Source of the DNA: Micavibrio sp. UBA2137
GTDB lineage: Bacteria; Pseudomonadota; Alphaproteobacteria; Micavibrionales; Micavibrionaceae
NCBI GenBank assembly: GCA_002328415.1
Contig: DCXL01000004.1
Span: 541,976-605,975 of the forward strand
Direction of reading: 5' to 3'
DNA: 64,000 nucleotides
Below, one piece after another: positions 8,059-17,160 of the stretch. The translations under genes and the position numbers were made by a program. How positions within the stretch are numbered: position 1 is the first letter of the stretch; each line of letters starts with the position of its first letter. The notes under the pieces are model-generated. The model saw only the letters and a list, made by a program, of their open reading frames with translations. It had not been told where the DNA came from and made no database searches.

Positions 8059-8743
8059 GGCCAGGCAAAAAGAAACACCGCACCACGCAGGCCATCGCGA
8101 CCGCCTGCGTGAGCGTTTCTTGAAAAGTCCTGACTCACTTCCTGATTATGAGCTGTTAGAGCTTCTTCTTTTTCTAGCTATTCCACGCCGTGATGTGAAG
8201 CCCCTTGCAAAAACACTTCTAGTGCAATTCAAAGATTTAAACGGCGTACTCAATGCACCAATGTCCGAATTAACGTCCATTTCTGGCATTTCGGATAACA
8301 CGGCCACCGCCCTTAAAATTATGCGAGAAAGTGGCCTACGCGTTCTCAAACAAAATGTGATTAAGCAACCTGTTCTTAATTCTTGGGCACGCCTCATTGA
8401 GTATTTGACTGCCGCGATGGCACAAGAAAAGAAAGAGCATTTTCGCCTTCTCTTCCTGAACAAGAAAAATGAGCTTATCGCCGACGAAGTGCAAGGGTCA
8501 GGCACGGTTGATCATACACCCGCCTATCCACGTGAAATCATCAAACGCGCACTTGAGGTTGGGGCGACAGCCCTTATCCTTGTGCATAATCATCCAAGTG
8601 GTGACCCAAGCCCCTCACCGGCGGATGTCACACTAACCAATGCCGTCATTGATGCGGCCAAGGCCTTTGATATTGTCATCCATGACCACATCATTATCTC
8701 CCAAAACGGTCATGTCAGCTTTCGCAATGAAGGTCTGATTTAA
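8051..8743 (+). CDS. radC: RadC family JAB/MPN-domain protein
   Basis: A 230-residue RadC. The N-terminal part carries a helix-hairpin-helix segment (LTSISGISDNTATAL, preceded by the LPDYELLELLLF motif), and the C-terminal MPN domain carries the JAMM metal motif (HNHPSGDPSPSPAD) with the upstream Glu in ADEVQGSGTVD. Despite its name, a role in recombination repair is not established for the family. ATG at 8051 overlaps the map stop codon region and gives the usual family length; the frame is open further 5' inside map, but that extension is not family-like. Confidence 0.93.
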   Translation: MREARQKETPHHAGHRDRLRERFLKSPDSLPDYELLELLLFLAIPRRDVKPLAKTLLVQFKDLNGVLNAPMSELTSISGISDNTATALKIMRESGLRVLKQNVIKQPVLNSWARLIEYLTAAMAQEKKEHFRLLFLNKKNELIADEVQGSGTVDHTPAYPREIIKRALEVGATALILVHNHPSGDPSPSPADVTLTNAVIDAAKAFDIVIHDHIIISQNGHVSFRNEGLI

Positions 8744-8794
8744 AGCTGAAATTCGTACTAGATTTTTGCGTGCCAGTCTTTATAGTTTCATCCC

Positions 8795-10093
8795 ATGATA
8801 CCACGCTATTCAAAGCCAGAGATGGCCAACATTTGGACACCAGAAAACAAATTTAAAATCTGGTTGGAAATTGAAACACTTGCCGCCGAGAAAATGGCAG
8901 ATTTAGGGCTTGTGCCCAAATCTGTGCCAAAATCATTACGCGAGAAAGGTGGCTTTGACGTTGAGCGCATTGACGAGATTGAACGTGAAGTTAAGCATGA
9001 TGTCATTGCCTTCCTGACATCTGTTGCCGAACATGTAGGTGAGGATTCCCGCTATGTGCATCAGGGCATGACATCATCGGATGTTGTGGACACCGCCTTT
9101 GCCGTTCAGATGCAGCAGGCCGCTGATATTCTTCTTGCTGATTTGGATAAATTGCTGGCTGCGCTTGAAAAACGCGCTCGCGAACACAAGGACACTCTCT
9201 GCATTGGACGCTCTCACGGTATTCATGCCGAGCCCACAACATTTGGACTAAAGCTTGCTGGTCATTATGCGGCCTTTGCGCGCGCCAAGGAACGTTTGGA
9301 AAATGCGCGTGAGGAAATTTCTGTCTGCGCCATCTCAGGAGCTGTTGGCACATATGCCACACTTGACCCTGAAGTTGAGGCTTATGTTGCAGAGAAATTA
9401 GGGCTTAGTCCCGAGACAGTCTCGACACAGGTTATTCCACGTGATCGCCACGCCATGTTCTTTGCAACCTTGGGCGTGATTGCCTCATCCATTGAAAATC
9501 TTGCGATTGAAATTCGTCATCTGCAACGCTCCGAGGTACGCGAGGCAGAGGAGTTCTTCTCCAAGGGCCAAAAGGGAAGCTCGGCCATGCCACATAAGCG
9601 TAACCCTATCTTGTCAGAAAACCTAACAGGTCTGGCGCGTGTTGTGCGTTCAGCCGTGACACCCGCCATGGAAAACGTGGCCTTGTGGCATGAACGTGAT
9701 ATCTCGCATTCCTCTGTTGAGCGCATGATTGGGCCTGATGCCACAGTCACACTTGATTTTGCGCTACAGCGCATGAGCGGCTTGATTGAAAATCTACTGG
9801 TGTATCCAGACACAATGAAAGCCAATCTTGAAAAGCTGGGTGGGCTCGTGTTCTCGCAACGCACGCTTTTGGCGCTGACACAAAACGGGGTTTCGCGTGA
9901 GGATGGCTATCGCATTGTTCAACGCAATGCGATGCAAGTCTGGGAGTGCAATGCACAAACACCCTTCCGTGACTTTATTGCGCAGGACGCAGATGTGAAG
10001 AAGGCGCTGACCGAGGAACAATTAGATGAGATATTTGATTACGGGCATTATCTGCGCAACATTCCAACCGTCTTTAAAAGGGTTTTCGGATAA
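8795..10093 (+). CDS. purB: Adenylosuccinate lyase
   Basis: A 432-residue homotetrameric lyase of purine synthesis. It cleaves SAICAR and adenylosuccinate, releasing fumarate both times. The family signature GSSAMPHKRNP lies near residue 263 and contains the flexible catalytic-loop Ser. HQGMTSSDVVDTA and RSHGIHAEPTTFG (catalytic His region) are also present. The N-terminus IPRYSKPEMANIWTPENKF is typical of the bacterial short form. It stands alone after radC with a 51-bp gap. Confidence 0.97.
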   Translation: MIPRYSKPEMANIWTPENKFKIWLEIETLAAEKMADLGLVPKSVPKSLREKGGFDVERIDEIEREVKHDVIAFLTSVAEHVGEDSRYVHQGMTSSDVVDTAFAVQMQQAADILLADLDKLLAALEKRAREHKDTLCIGRSHGIHAEPTTFGLKLAGHYAAFARAKERLENAREEISVCAISGAVGTYATLDPEVEAYVAEKLGLSPETVSTQVIPRDRHAMFFATLGVIASSIENLAIEIRHLQRSEVREAEEFFSKGQKGSSAMPHKRNPILSENLTGLARVVRSAVTPAMENVALWHERDISHSSVERMIGPDATVTLDFALQRMSGLIENLLVYPDTMKANLEKLGGLVFSQRTLLALTQNGVSREDGYRIVQRNAMQVWECNAQTPFRDFIAQDADVKKALTEEQLDEIFDYGHYLRNIPTVFKRVFG

Positions 10094-10183
10094 ATTCCGT
10101 ATTATCCTTGACGTTATCGCGTGAAACCTATTTCATTTGCATCACAGCATACAAACCTTTAAGGAATTTTGAGGAGATTTTTT

Positions 10184-10804
10184 ATGATCCGCACTTTAGC
10201 ACTAACCGTATTTACATTAGGGAGTTTAGGAATAATGACAGCACCAGCCAAAGCAGAAAGCACACCAAAAGCAGCGGCCACTGAAAACACAGTTATCATG
10301 GACACAACAAAAGGTCCTGTAACGATTGAATTGATGCCAGAGATTGCACCACAACATGTGGAGCGCATCAAAACACTAACATCACAGGGCTTTTATGACG
10401 GGATTATCTTTCACCGCGTAATTGATGGCTTTATGGCCCAAACAGGTGACCCGACTGGCACAGGTATGGGTGGTTCAGAGCTTCCCGATTTGCCAGCCGA
10501 ATTTAACGACACAAATTTTGGTCGTGGTGTTTTGGGTATGGCACGTAGTTCCGACCCCAACAGTGCAAACTCACAATTCTTCATTTGCTTTGACGATTGC
10601 AGCTTCTTAAACGGCCAATACACAGTCTTTGGTGAAGTCACAAGCGGCATGGAAAATGTTGACCGCATTAATCGTGGCGAGCCACCAATTAAACCAGATG
10701 CGATTAACACAATGCGCCTTGCAAAGCCAATGGCACCAAACCCAAGTGTTCCTGGTGAGGACGTTGTTCAGCCAAAAGCCCCTGAAGGCTCAGACGCTGA
10801 GTAA
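10184..10804 (+). CDS. Secreted peptidyl-prolyl cis-trans isomerase, cyclophilin type
   Basis: A 206-residue protein that speeds proline isomerisation during folding, here exported. It opens with a Sec signal peptide (MIRTLALTVFTLG, cleavage expected after APAKA near residue 24). The cyclophilin core follows: FHRVIDGFMAQTGDPTGTG with the catalytic Arg, GMARSSDPNSANSQFFI, and FLNGQYTVFGEV. The C-terminal 40 residues form a Pro-rich acidic tail outside the domain. GAGGAG sits 8 bp before the ATG at 10184, which decides the start. A strong hairpin terminator follows at 10833. Confidence 0.93.
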   Translation: MIRTLALTVFTLGSLGIMTAPAKAESTPKAAATENTVIMDTTKGPVTIELMPEIAPQHVERIKTLTSQGFYDGIIFHRVIDGFMAQTGDPTGTGMGGSELPDLPAEFNDTNFGRGVLGMARSSDPNSANSQFFICFDDCSFLNGQYTVFGEVTSGMENVDRINRGEPPIKPDAINTMRLAKPMAPNPSVPGEDVVQPKAPEGSDAE

Positions 10805-10822
10805 TTCACTTTTTTAAACAAA

Positions 10823-11518
10823 TTATTTTTTGGAAGCCGGCTTTTTAGCTGGCTTCTTTTTTGGGGCAGGTTTATCTGACTCTTCCTCGCCTGTACCTAC
10901 AGGCTCTTGCTTACCAATGATAACACGCAATTCTTTCAAGATATTTTCTACGCGTTTATTTAAAGCGTCTGCATTATCAAAGGGGTCTGGCGTTTCAAGT
11001 GTAAAATACCCATCCTGATTATCCATGACAAAAAGCATATCGGCATTTTTGATGTGCAGTAATTTATGGAAAGCCGCATTACGCTCTGGAGAGAGATAGG
11101 CCTTTAGACCCTTCTCATCATGCGTGTGATAAGCCAGCTTTTCGTCCCATTGTGAGGCAGATGGTGTGTGCTTTTCAGGTAAGTTCATGTCTTTCAGAAA
11201 TGCGCCGTGACGCGATGTTCCAATAACGGCCACAGGCTCGCAAGAAGCATGAAAGCGGATAAGAAGAAGCGTACGAAACTGGCGACGACGAATATCGCTT
11301 GCGGGCTGTTCCTCGGAAAAAAGCGTAATGTTAAATTCTTCGTAAGAGCCACTAATGACGGGGGATTGCAAAAAGGAGCCTTTGTCAAAACCAAGTCCAA
11401 ATTTTTTAGCAAATTTCTGCCAAGCCATTTTTTGCTTCATCAAGACTTGCAATGACCAGAAAAAGATTCCCAGAACAAAGACTGCCAATACAACCCAAAG
11501 AAATAACCAGAAATTCAT
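10823..11518 (-). CDS. Hypothetical membrane-anchored protein, 231 aa
   Basis: I do not recognise this protein. Residues 3-28 form one strong transmembrane helix (WLFLWVVLAVFVLGIFFW), followed by a short basic stretch, which places the rest in the cytoplasm. The soluble part has mixed alpha/beta character with no catalytic motif. It ends in a low-complexity tail of Lys, Pro and Ala (PAPKKKPAKK), whose codons double as the hairpin terminator of the opposite gene. It may form a stress-type membrane protein, but there is no specific evidence. Confidence 0.7.
   Translation of the reverse strand: MNFWLFLWVVLAVFVLGIFFWSLQVLMKQKMAWQKFAKKFGLGFDKGSFLQSPVISGSYEEFNITLFSEEQPASDIRRRQFRTLLLIRFHASCEPVAVIGTSRHGAFLKDMNLPEKHTPSASQWDEKLAYHTHDEKGLKAYLSPERNAAFHKLLHIKNADMLFVMDNQDGYFTLETPDPFDNADALNKRVENILKELRVIIGKQEPVGTGEEESDKPAPKKKPAKKPASKK
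10833..10862 (+). terminator. Rho-independent terminator of the cyclophilin gene
   Basis: The stem GAAGCCGGC / GCTGGCTTC is followed by TTTTTT. It lies inside the last codons of the convergent gene at 10823-11518, so that protein's Lys/Pro-rich tail is encoded by the terminator. Confidence 0.8.
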
Positions 11519-11570
11519 ATAACGACAACTTTCCCAATGACATGATTAGTGTAGCAAAAACGCAGAAATA

Positions 11571-11600
11571 GAAAAAGCCCGAACTTTGCCGGGCTTTTTC
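11571..11600 (-). terminator. Rho-independent terminator, perfect 11-bp stem
   Basis: GAAAAAGCCCG pairs perfectly with CGGGCTTTTTC across a 7-nt loop. In the minus direction it lies just after the small gene 11616-11771 and ends in a T-run. It also separates that gene from the gene at 10823-11518. Confidence 0.85.
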
Positions 11601-11615
11601 TAAACTCATTTCATC

Positions 11616-11771
11616 TTATTCTGAAGTTTCAACGCTGATTTCTTCACCACCAACATTGGCTTCAAATACTGTGTTGTCTTGCTCTTGCATGAAGTAATAT
11701 CCAAGTCCAAGCACGACAAGAAGAAGTACGACGATTAATGCTGTTTTACCAGATCCTTTATTTTCAGCCAT
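11616..11771 (-). CDS. Small single-pass membrane protein, 51 aa
   Basis: A short gene that a length cutoff would miss. It has an AAAGGA ribosome site 7-8 bp before ATG, a basic N-terminus (AENKGSGK), one hydrophobic helix at residues 11-28 (ALIVVLLLVVLGLGYYFM) and an acidic tail (EEISVETSE). The positive-inside rule predicts that the tail faces the periplasm. A perfect terminator follows directly, so it is a complete single-gene unit. I do not recognise a family. Confidence 0.7.
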   Translation of the reverse strand: MAENKGSGKTALIVVLLLVVLGLGYYFMQEQDNTVFEANVGGEEISVETSE

Positions 11772-11851
11772 TTTAAAATCCTTTGTTAAGTTATTTTAGC
11801 TAATATGCATGAAAGGTTAGAGATTTTGGCGCAAATGTAAAGCCTTGAGCG

Positions 11852-13906
11852 CTAAAGCCCTAATTCCAACGTTTCCAGCTTGCGGATTTCATCCCGCAAT
11901 CGTGCCGCCTCTTCAAATTCAAGGTCGGCTGCTGCGGCCTTCATTTGTTGTTCAAGTGCCTTGATACGCTTGTTGCGCGCATCTGAATTGGTCAGATAAT
12001 CCTCCTGAACACCATCTGCCGCACCTTTGACCTGTACATGATCACCGCGTTCAAACACAGAATCCAGAATATCACCGATATTCTTTTTCACCGTTTCAGG
12101 GGTAATGCCATGCTCTGCATTCCATTCCAGTTGTTTGGTACGGCGACGCTCGGTTTCATCAATGGCAAATTGCATGCTGTCAGTAATCTTGTCTGCATAA
12201 AGAATCGCTTTCCCCTCCACATTACGCGCCGAACGCCCTATGGTCTGCACAAGTGACGTGCGCGAGCGTAAGAAGCCTTCTTTATCAGCATCCAGAATAC
12301 ACACGCGCATACATTCAGGAATATCCAGCCCCTCGCGCAATAGGTTAATCCCAACGAGAATATCAAACGTTCCGATGCGCAAATCGCGCAATATCTCGAT
12401 ACGCTCAATCGTATCAATATCAGAATGCAAATAGCGAACTTTCAGGCCATTTTCAGTCAGATATTCGGTCAAATCCTCTGCCATTTTCTTGGTAAGGGTT
12501 GTCACCAGAACACGGCCACCCTTCTCTATCACGCCCTTACATTCCTCCATCAGATCATCAACCTGATTTTTGGTCGGCCGTATTTCAACAGGAGGGTCAA
12601 TAAGACCTGTCGGACGCACAACTTGTTCCGCATAAACACCATCGGTCAGCTCAAGCTCATGCTTGGCGGGGGTAGCAGAGACATAAATGGTTTGCGGACG
12701 CATCGCATCCCACTCCTCGAATTTCAAGGGGCGGTTGTCAATGGCCGCAGGCAGACGAAAGCCATACTCTACCAATGTCGTTTTACGCGCGCGGTCACCA
12801 TTAAACATGCCGCCAATCTGTGGCACCATCACATGGCTTTCATCCAGTATCATCAGTGCGTCCTTGGGCAGATATTCAATCAAGGTTGGTGGTGGTTCAC
12901 CAGGTTTGCGTCCTGTCAGGTAGCGCGAATAGTTTTCAATCCCCTGACAAGTGCCTGTAGCCTGCAGCATTTCCAAATCAAACTGAACGCGCTGCCCTAT
13001 GCGTTGTGCTTCAAGTAACTTGCCCTGACTTTCAAACCAAGCGACTTGATCCTTCATATCCTGCTTAATCTGATTGATGGCTTGTGCAATGGTTGGGCCA
13101 GGTGTCACATGGTGCGAATTGGCAAAGATGCGTACGCCTTCCATATCCTGAAATTTCTCGCCCGTGAGCGGGTCAAATTCGGTAATAGCCTCAATCTCGT
13201 CGCCAAAGAGCGAGAAGCGCCATGCGCGATCCTCAAAGTGGGCAGGAAAAAGCTCAACCGTGTCCCCACGCACACGGAACGTCCCTCGCTCAAATGAGAT
13301 ATCATTGCGCTTATATTGCAAATCAACAAACCCCTTAATCAACTCCTGCCTGTCAATTTGATCGCCCTTCTTTACCTCGAACGTCATCGCAAAATAATCT
13401 TCTTTCGAGCCGATACCATAAATACAGGATACAGAGGCAACGATAATCACATCCTTACGCTCAAACAGTGCGCGTGTTGCGGCATGACGCATGCGGTCAA
13501 TCTGTTCGTTAATATCGCTTTCCTTCTCAATAAAGGTATCAGTACGCGGAACATAGGCCTCGGGCTGATAGTAATCATAGTAAGAGACGAAATATTCAAC
13601 GGCATTATCAGGGAAAAACGCTTTCATCTCTCCATAAAGCTGAGCGGCGAGCGTTTTGTTCGGCGCCATGATAATGGTTGGTTTTTGCACAGACTGAATA
13701 ACATGCGCCATGGTAAAGGTCTTCCCAGAGCCAGTCACCCCAAGAAGCACCTGATCAGCCAGACCGTCATTCACGCCTTGCACAAGTTGTGCAATGGCCT
13801 TGGGCTGATCCCCTGCTGGTTCAAATTCCGAATTGATTTTAAAGGGCTTACTTTCGACCAACGAATTCTCGGCCGCTGCCTGACTGAGTTCTACTACACC
13901 GCGCAT
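11852..13906 (-). CDS. uvrB: UvrABC system protein B
   Basis: A 684-residue damage-verification helicase of nucleotide excision repair. It loads at lesions with UvrA and recruits UvrC. The Walker A motif GVTGSGKTFTMA is near residue 58, and the beta-hairpin region (YYDYYQPEAYVPRTDTFIEK) follows. The DEAD-type box is DESHVMVPQ, and the motif VI region reads QTIGRSARN. The C-terminal UVR motif (AADLEFEEAARLRDEI) contacts UvrC. It has about 20 more N-terminal residues than the E. coli protein. I saw no LexA-type box upstream. Confidence 0.98.
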   Translation of the reverse strand: MRGVVELSQAAAENSLVESKPFKINSEFEPAGDQPKAIAQLVQGVNDGLADQVLLGVTGSGKTFTMAHVIQSVQKPTIIMAPNKTLAAQLYGEMKAFFPDNAVEYFVSYYDYYQPEAYVPRTDTFIEKESDINEQIDRMRHAATRALFERKDVIIVASVSCIYGIGSKEDYFAMTFEVKKGDQIDRQELIKGFVDLQYKRNDISFERGTFRVRGDTVELFPAHFEDRAWRFSLFGDEIEAITEFDPLTGEKFQDMEGVRIFANSHHVTPGPTIAQAINQIKQDMKDQVAWFESQGKLLEAQRIGQRVQFDLEMLQATGTCQGIENYSRYLTGRKPGEPPPTLIEYLPKDALMILDESHVMVPQIGGMFNGDRARKTTLVEYGFRLPAAIDNRPLKFEEWDAMRPQTIYVSATPAKHELELTDGVYAEQVVRPTGLIDPPVEIRPTKNQVDDLMEECKGVIEKGGRVLVTTLTKKMAEDLTEYLTENGLKVRYLHSDIDTIERIEILRDLRIGTFDILVGINLLREGLDIPECMRVCILDADKEGFLRSRTSLVQTIGRSARNVEGKAILYADKITDSMQFAIDETERRRTKQLEWNAEHGITPETVKKNIGDILDSVFERGDHVQVKGAADGVQEDYLTNSDARNKRIKALEQQMKAAAADLEFEEAARLRDEIRKLETLELGL

Positions 13907-14003
13907 GATGCTTAATATAGGGATAGATTAGGATAAATCCAGTTCGTTCTTGACCGCATTATGAAAATCAAATAAAAAAATACTATACCAAAAGAGGTTA
14001 TAT

Positions 14004-15539
14004 ATGCGTATTTCTGAATTTAATAGCCAAACTCAGGCCTATTCGTCTTTTATCGAGAAAGCAATGGCGGATGCGAACACACCAGCTTTTTGGACTGAGA
14101 AAATGGCCATACTCAGAGCCTGTTTTCAACAGCCCATAAGGTCTCTTAATGAAAGAAAGAACAGAGATTACTTGGGTTCTCTTATCTATGAAGTTCAGCG
14201 TATCCATAAAATTTTTATGGCGGGATTAGAGCAAAGCCCTGTCGTCCAAACAGCGTGGGATCAAGATCGCTTCCGCAATGGCTGGGACGATGCGGTTGAT
14301 CTGCCCGTCGCATCAGAGACACAAAAATTACTTTCTGAAAAACTCTTTATTGTTGAGGATAGTGACGAAGATGCCAGCATTATGTTCTCACTTGGTAATG
14401 ATTTGCGCGAGATGTCCGATGATTTAATTGCGCGTTGTATAGCCAGTGGGCACGATTTCAAGCTGAGCTTCCGTGATACAGATTTCAATGACTTTCTTCT
14501 GACGCAATTAACACCTGAACAAGCACAAGAATATGGCGAGCGCAGCGATCCTCTTTCTGACGATGTAACACACCGCATTCTGGCCGATTACAATACGATT
14601 GAAAATAAGGTTATTTCTTCGGTTCCTGCAGAGATTAACGCAGGGTTTTCAGCAGGTATTCGAAAAGGGTTCAGCAGATTACTGGCTGGTGAGGTTAAAA
14701 CTGTCCTGACGCTTCTTCCTAGCCGCTTTGACGCAGAGCGCGACACGTTGTCCTATGATGAGTATCTAACATTATTCTTTGAGGCGTGTGATCAGCCTTG
14801 GGATGCCATCACAGCGGCGCAGGACAAATTGATTGAAAAGTTTAATGCCGCAGCACATGTCCGCTTTACAAACGATGACGGAACAGACCTTGAGATGAGC
14901 CTGACTGATGCAGATGGCACACCATTTACGTTTTGTAACAGCGTCATTGCACGCAATATTCCAGGTTCTGAAATCTTTAGTGCGCCGCGTCGTGACAGTG
15001 TAAATGGTACGATTGTTGCCAAGGGTAAATTTACACCGCGCCAAAATCTGCAGGGCACAATTGAAAACCTTACAATGCACTTCAAGGACGGACAACTTGT
15101 TGATTTCAGCGCAGATGAAGGCGCAGATTTCTTCCAGGAATATTTGGATATTCACGAAAATCACAGCTTTATAGGCGAGCTTGGTATTGGCACAAACCCG
15201 CACATCCGCAAACATCTTGCCAATATTCTGCTCGCTGAAAAAATCAGTGGCAGTTTTCATGTTGCCCTTGGTGATGCCTATACTTTCAAAGATTATCTGG
15301 GGACACCTGTTCACGTTGATAACGGCAATAAATCGACACTGCATTGGGATATCCCAACAATGCTTTACGGCAAAGGCGGATGCATTTATCTGGATGGAGA
15401 ACCCATCATGGTCAATGGCGAATTTGTTGACGCGGAATTTGATGTGCTTAATCGCGGATGGAGTGCCATTCCAGTCGAAGAACGCCCCGATTACTGGAAA
15501 GATTATAAAGGCCCCTTCACAGGCACAACGCTTGCTTAA
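14004..15539 (+). CDS. Aminopeptidase, peptidase family M29 (thermophilic aminopeptidase type)
   Basis: A 511-residue metallo-aminopeptidase. All expected M29 metal ligands can be seen in the C-terminal half: Glu in RNIPGSEIFSAP, Glu in FIGELGIGTN, His and Tyr in FHVALGDAYTF, and His and Asp in LHWDIP. The family usually has about 410 residues; the extra 100 are at the N-terminus, which is helical and unlike known M29 proteins. AGAGG precedes the ATG. There is no signal peptide, so it is cytoplasmic. It is flanked by unrelated genes and probably forms a single-gene unit. Confidence 0.82.
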   Translation: MRISEFNSQTQAYSSFIEKAMADANTPAFWTEKMAILRACFQQPIRSLNERKNRDYLGSLIYEVQRIHKIFMAGLEQSPVVQTAWDQDRFRNGWDDAVDLPVASETQKLLSEKLFIVEDSDEDASIMFSLGNDLREMSDDLIARCIASGHDFKLSFRDTDFNDFLLTQLTPEQAQEYGERSDPLSDDVTHRILADYNTIENKVISSVPAEINAGFSAGIRKGFSRLLAGEVKTVLTLLPSRFDAERDTLSYDEYLTLFFEACDQPWDAITAAQDKLIEKFNAAAHVRFTNDDGTDLEMSLTDADGTPFTFCNSVIARNIPGSEIFSAPRRDSVNGTIVAKGKFTPRQNLQGTIENLTMHFKDGQLVDFSADEGADFFQEYLDIHENHSFIGELGIGTNPHIRKHLANILLAEKISGSFHVALGDAYTFKDYLGTPVHVDNGNKSTLHWDIPTMLYGKGGCIYLDGEPIMVNGEFVDAEFDVLNRGWSAIPVEERPDYWKDYKGPFTGTTLA

Positions 15540-15548
15540 TCTGTTTTC

Positions 15549-15758
15549 TTAAGACGCGATTTGAAATGAGAGTGGTTCGGTGAGGCCAAATTCGCGTGCT
15601 TGTAACGTAACATAATCACACACATCATTAGCAGCCTTGGCATGAATATCTGACAAAGGCGCGCCACCAGCACGCATTGCACGGCGAAGCGCTTGTGAAG
15701 CCAAACCGACCTCAAACTCCCCTGTCTTTGTATTTTTTACAATTTGAATTGTAGCCAT
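15549..15758 (-). CDS. Small hypothetical protein, 69 aa
   Basis: I do not recognise this protein. It is convergent with the M29 gene, with a 9-bp gap. The sequence starts with a beta-hairpin-like stretch (IQIVKNTKTGEFEVGL) followed by a helical part rich in Ala and Arg (ASQALRRAMRAGG). The coding pattern looks real, but no clear ribosome site precedes the ATG. Confidence 0.5.
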   Translation of the reverse strand: MATIQIVKNTKTGEFEVGLASQALRRAMRAGGAPLSDIHAKAANDVCDYVTLQAREFGLTEPLSFQIAS

Positions 15759-15835
15759 AAGAAAAAACTACGCCTTTTTACGCTAAAGGCAAGTTTTAGT
15801 TGCATTTTACAGAATACTTATATAAATTATGGCAA

Positions 15836-17116
15836 ATGAATAATAGGCGTGTTTCAGATACGATTGCCGTTGAGGATTTGCGGGTAGGTGATGTTATCTC
15901 CTATCAGCCAGAGCAAGGGGCATTGCAATATGTGGTTATTGTCGACTTGCTTGCAGGGCGTAATGACCGCGTTGAAAAGTTGCGTGTCTTCCCCATTGAG
16001 ATAGGTGAAGCGCATAATAATAGCCCAGCAAACGCAGGTGATAAGATTGTCCTTTTTGACAATAACTTCACAGACTTAACGGGCACACGCTTTGGTCAGC
16101 CACAATCTAACCTTTACGTTGATGAAGCACAAATCACAGATATTCCCTTAACAGCCAAGGCACTAGATACGGCATCAGATAGCTATGCCACACTTCATGC
16201 ACGCATCGATGATACGCGCACTCTTGACCGTTTAGATGCTGCCCTGAAGCGACAGGAGAGCTTAGCTGACAAAGGTATTCAAACGCGTGATGCAGAATTA
16301 CGCCGTGACCTTGGTCGTCTAGGGCATATTCGTAATCAATCAGGCGTAATGCGTGATGTGGAACTCCAACGCGGACGTGGGCTGCTTACTGGTGAACAGG
16401 TGCGCCAAGCACGTGACGAGGATGAAGCGAAAAAAGATACACCCAAGCGTGCCTATAACCGCAAAATTCCAGATACACTCATCTATCACGATATGACGCT
16501 TGAGAATGCTGTTTCTTACGAACTTATTTCAAATGACACAGCTACAATCTTGGAAGATTTAGGAGCAAGCACCATTCATGAAAGTATCTATTTTCTCAAA
16601 GAGGTTGCAGCTTTGCCAACTGAAACAGTACGCTACGGCGACATGCGTAACCTGACGATTAGTGACGCAGAGGGTCTAAACTATATTGATGAAGGTCTGC
16701 TTGAAGGTCAGCTTATCAGTCATGACTTTAAGCAAATTGTTGATTCATTATTTGAGGCTTATGTCGAAACAGCTGACCCTGATGCATTTGTTGAAAAATA
16801 TCAATTTGATGATGATGAACATGCGCTAGATGCCTTTGCTCAATTACGTGGAGCCTTTCATCGTGTCGCACAAGATTTTCCCGCTTTGTTGTCAGAGCAT
16901 TTAATGGGTGAGCTTGAGCGTGCAAAAGGTGCTTACCTTACGATTGAACATGAAAAAGGTGAACTTGACGAGACACAAACTGCCATCAAAGACAGCATTG
17001 TAAATATTACTCACGGTGAAGTCCGTTCAAACATGAAGGGCGTTCTAAGCGCGCTCAAACGCGCCAACACGAAAGCTATCAAATCATATGGTTTTTCCAA
17101 CCCTAAAGCGGAATAG
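15836..17116 (+). CDS. Hypothetical protein, 426 aa
   Basis: I do not recognise this protein. The N-terminal 110 residues are beta-rich (IAVEDLRVGDVISYQPEQG, LQYVVIVDLL). They are followed by a long, highly charged helical middle (RLDAALKRQESLADKGIQTR) and then an acidic helical C-terminal half (EKYQFDDDEHALDAFAQLRG). There is no signal peptide or membrane segment. The opening 40 residues resemble a small toxin- or PemK-like barrel only loosely. ATG at 15836 is used; a TTG at 15800 lies in frame. No ribosome site is obvious for either. Confidence 0.65.
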   Translation: MNNRRVSDTIAVEDLRVGDVISYQPEQGALQYVVIVDLLAGRNDRVEKLRVFPIEIGEAHNNSPANAGDKIVLFDNNFTDLTGTRFGQPQSNLYVDEAQITDIPLTAKALDTASDSYATLHARIDDTRTLDRLDAALKRQESLADKGIQTRDAELRRDLGRLGHIRNQSGVMRDVELQRGRGLLTGEQVRQARDEDEAKKDTPKRAYNRKIPDTLIYHDMTLENAVSYELISNDTATILEDLGASTIHESIYFLKEVAALPTETVRYGDMRNLTISDAEGLNYIDEGLLEGQLISHDFKQIVDSLFEAYVETADPDAFVEKYQFDDDEHALDAFAQLRGAFHRVAQDFPALLSEHLMGELERAKGAYLTIEHEKGELDETQTAIKDSIVNITHGEVRSNMKGVLSALKRANTKAIKSYGFSNPKAE

Positions 17117-17131
17117 CAAGACCACACAACC

Positions 17132-17137
17132 TTGACA
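17132..17137 (+). promoter_or_regulatory. Consensus -35 element before the nitroreductase
   Basis: A perfect TTGACA lies 24-30 bp before the gene's two possible start codons. With normal 17-18 bp spacing the -10 (ACATTT or CATTTA) would end right at the first ATG, so the message could be leaderless from ATG 17167. The -10 match is weak. Confidence 0.3.
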
Positions 17138-17160
17138 TCTTTTACACATGCGTCACATTT

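Noticed and set aside
12425..13915. Long open frames on the plus strand opposite uvrB (two of nearly 200 codons)
   Set aside because: They lie wholly antisense to a complete, conserved uvrB and their translations are low-complexity and Cys/His/Ile-rich in the way of shadow frames.
13907..14003. GTTCGTTC upstream of uvrB, considered as a LexA box
   Set aside because: The alphaproteobacterial SOS box needs two GTTC half-sites about 7 bp apart; here they are adjacent.
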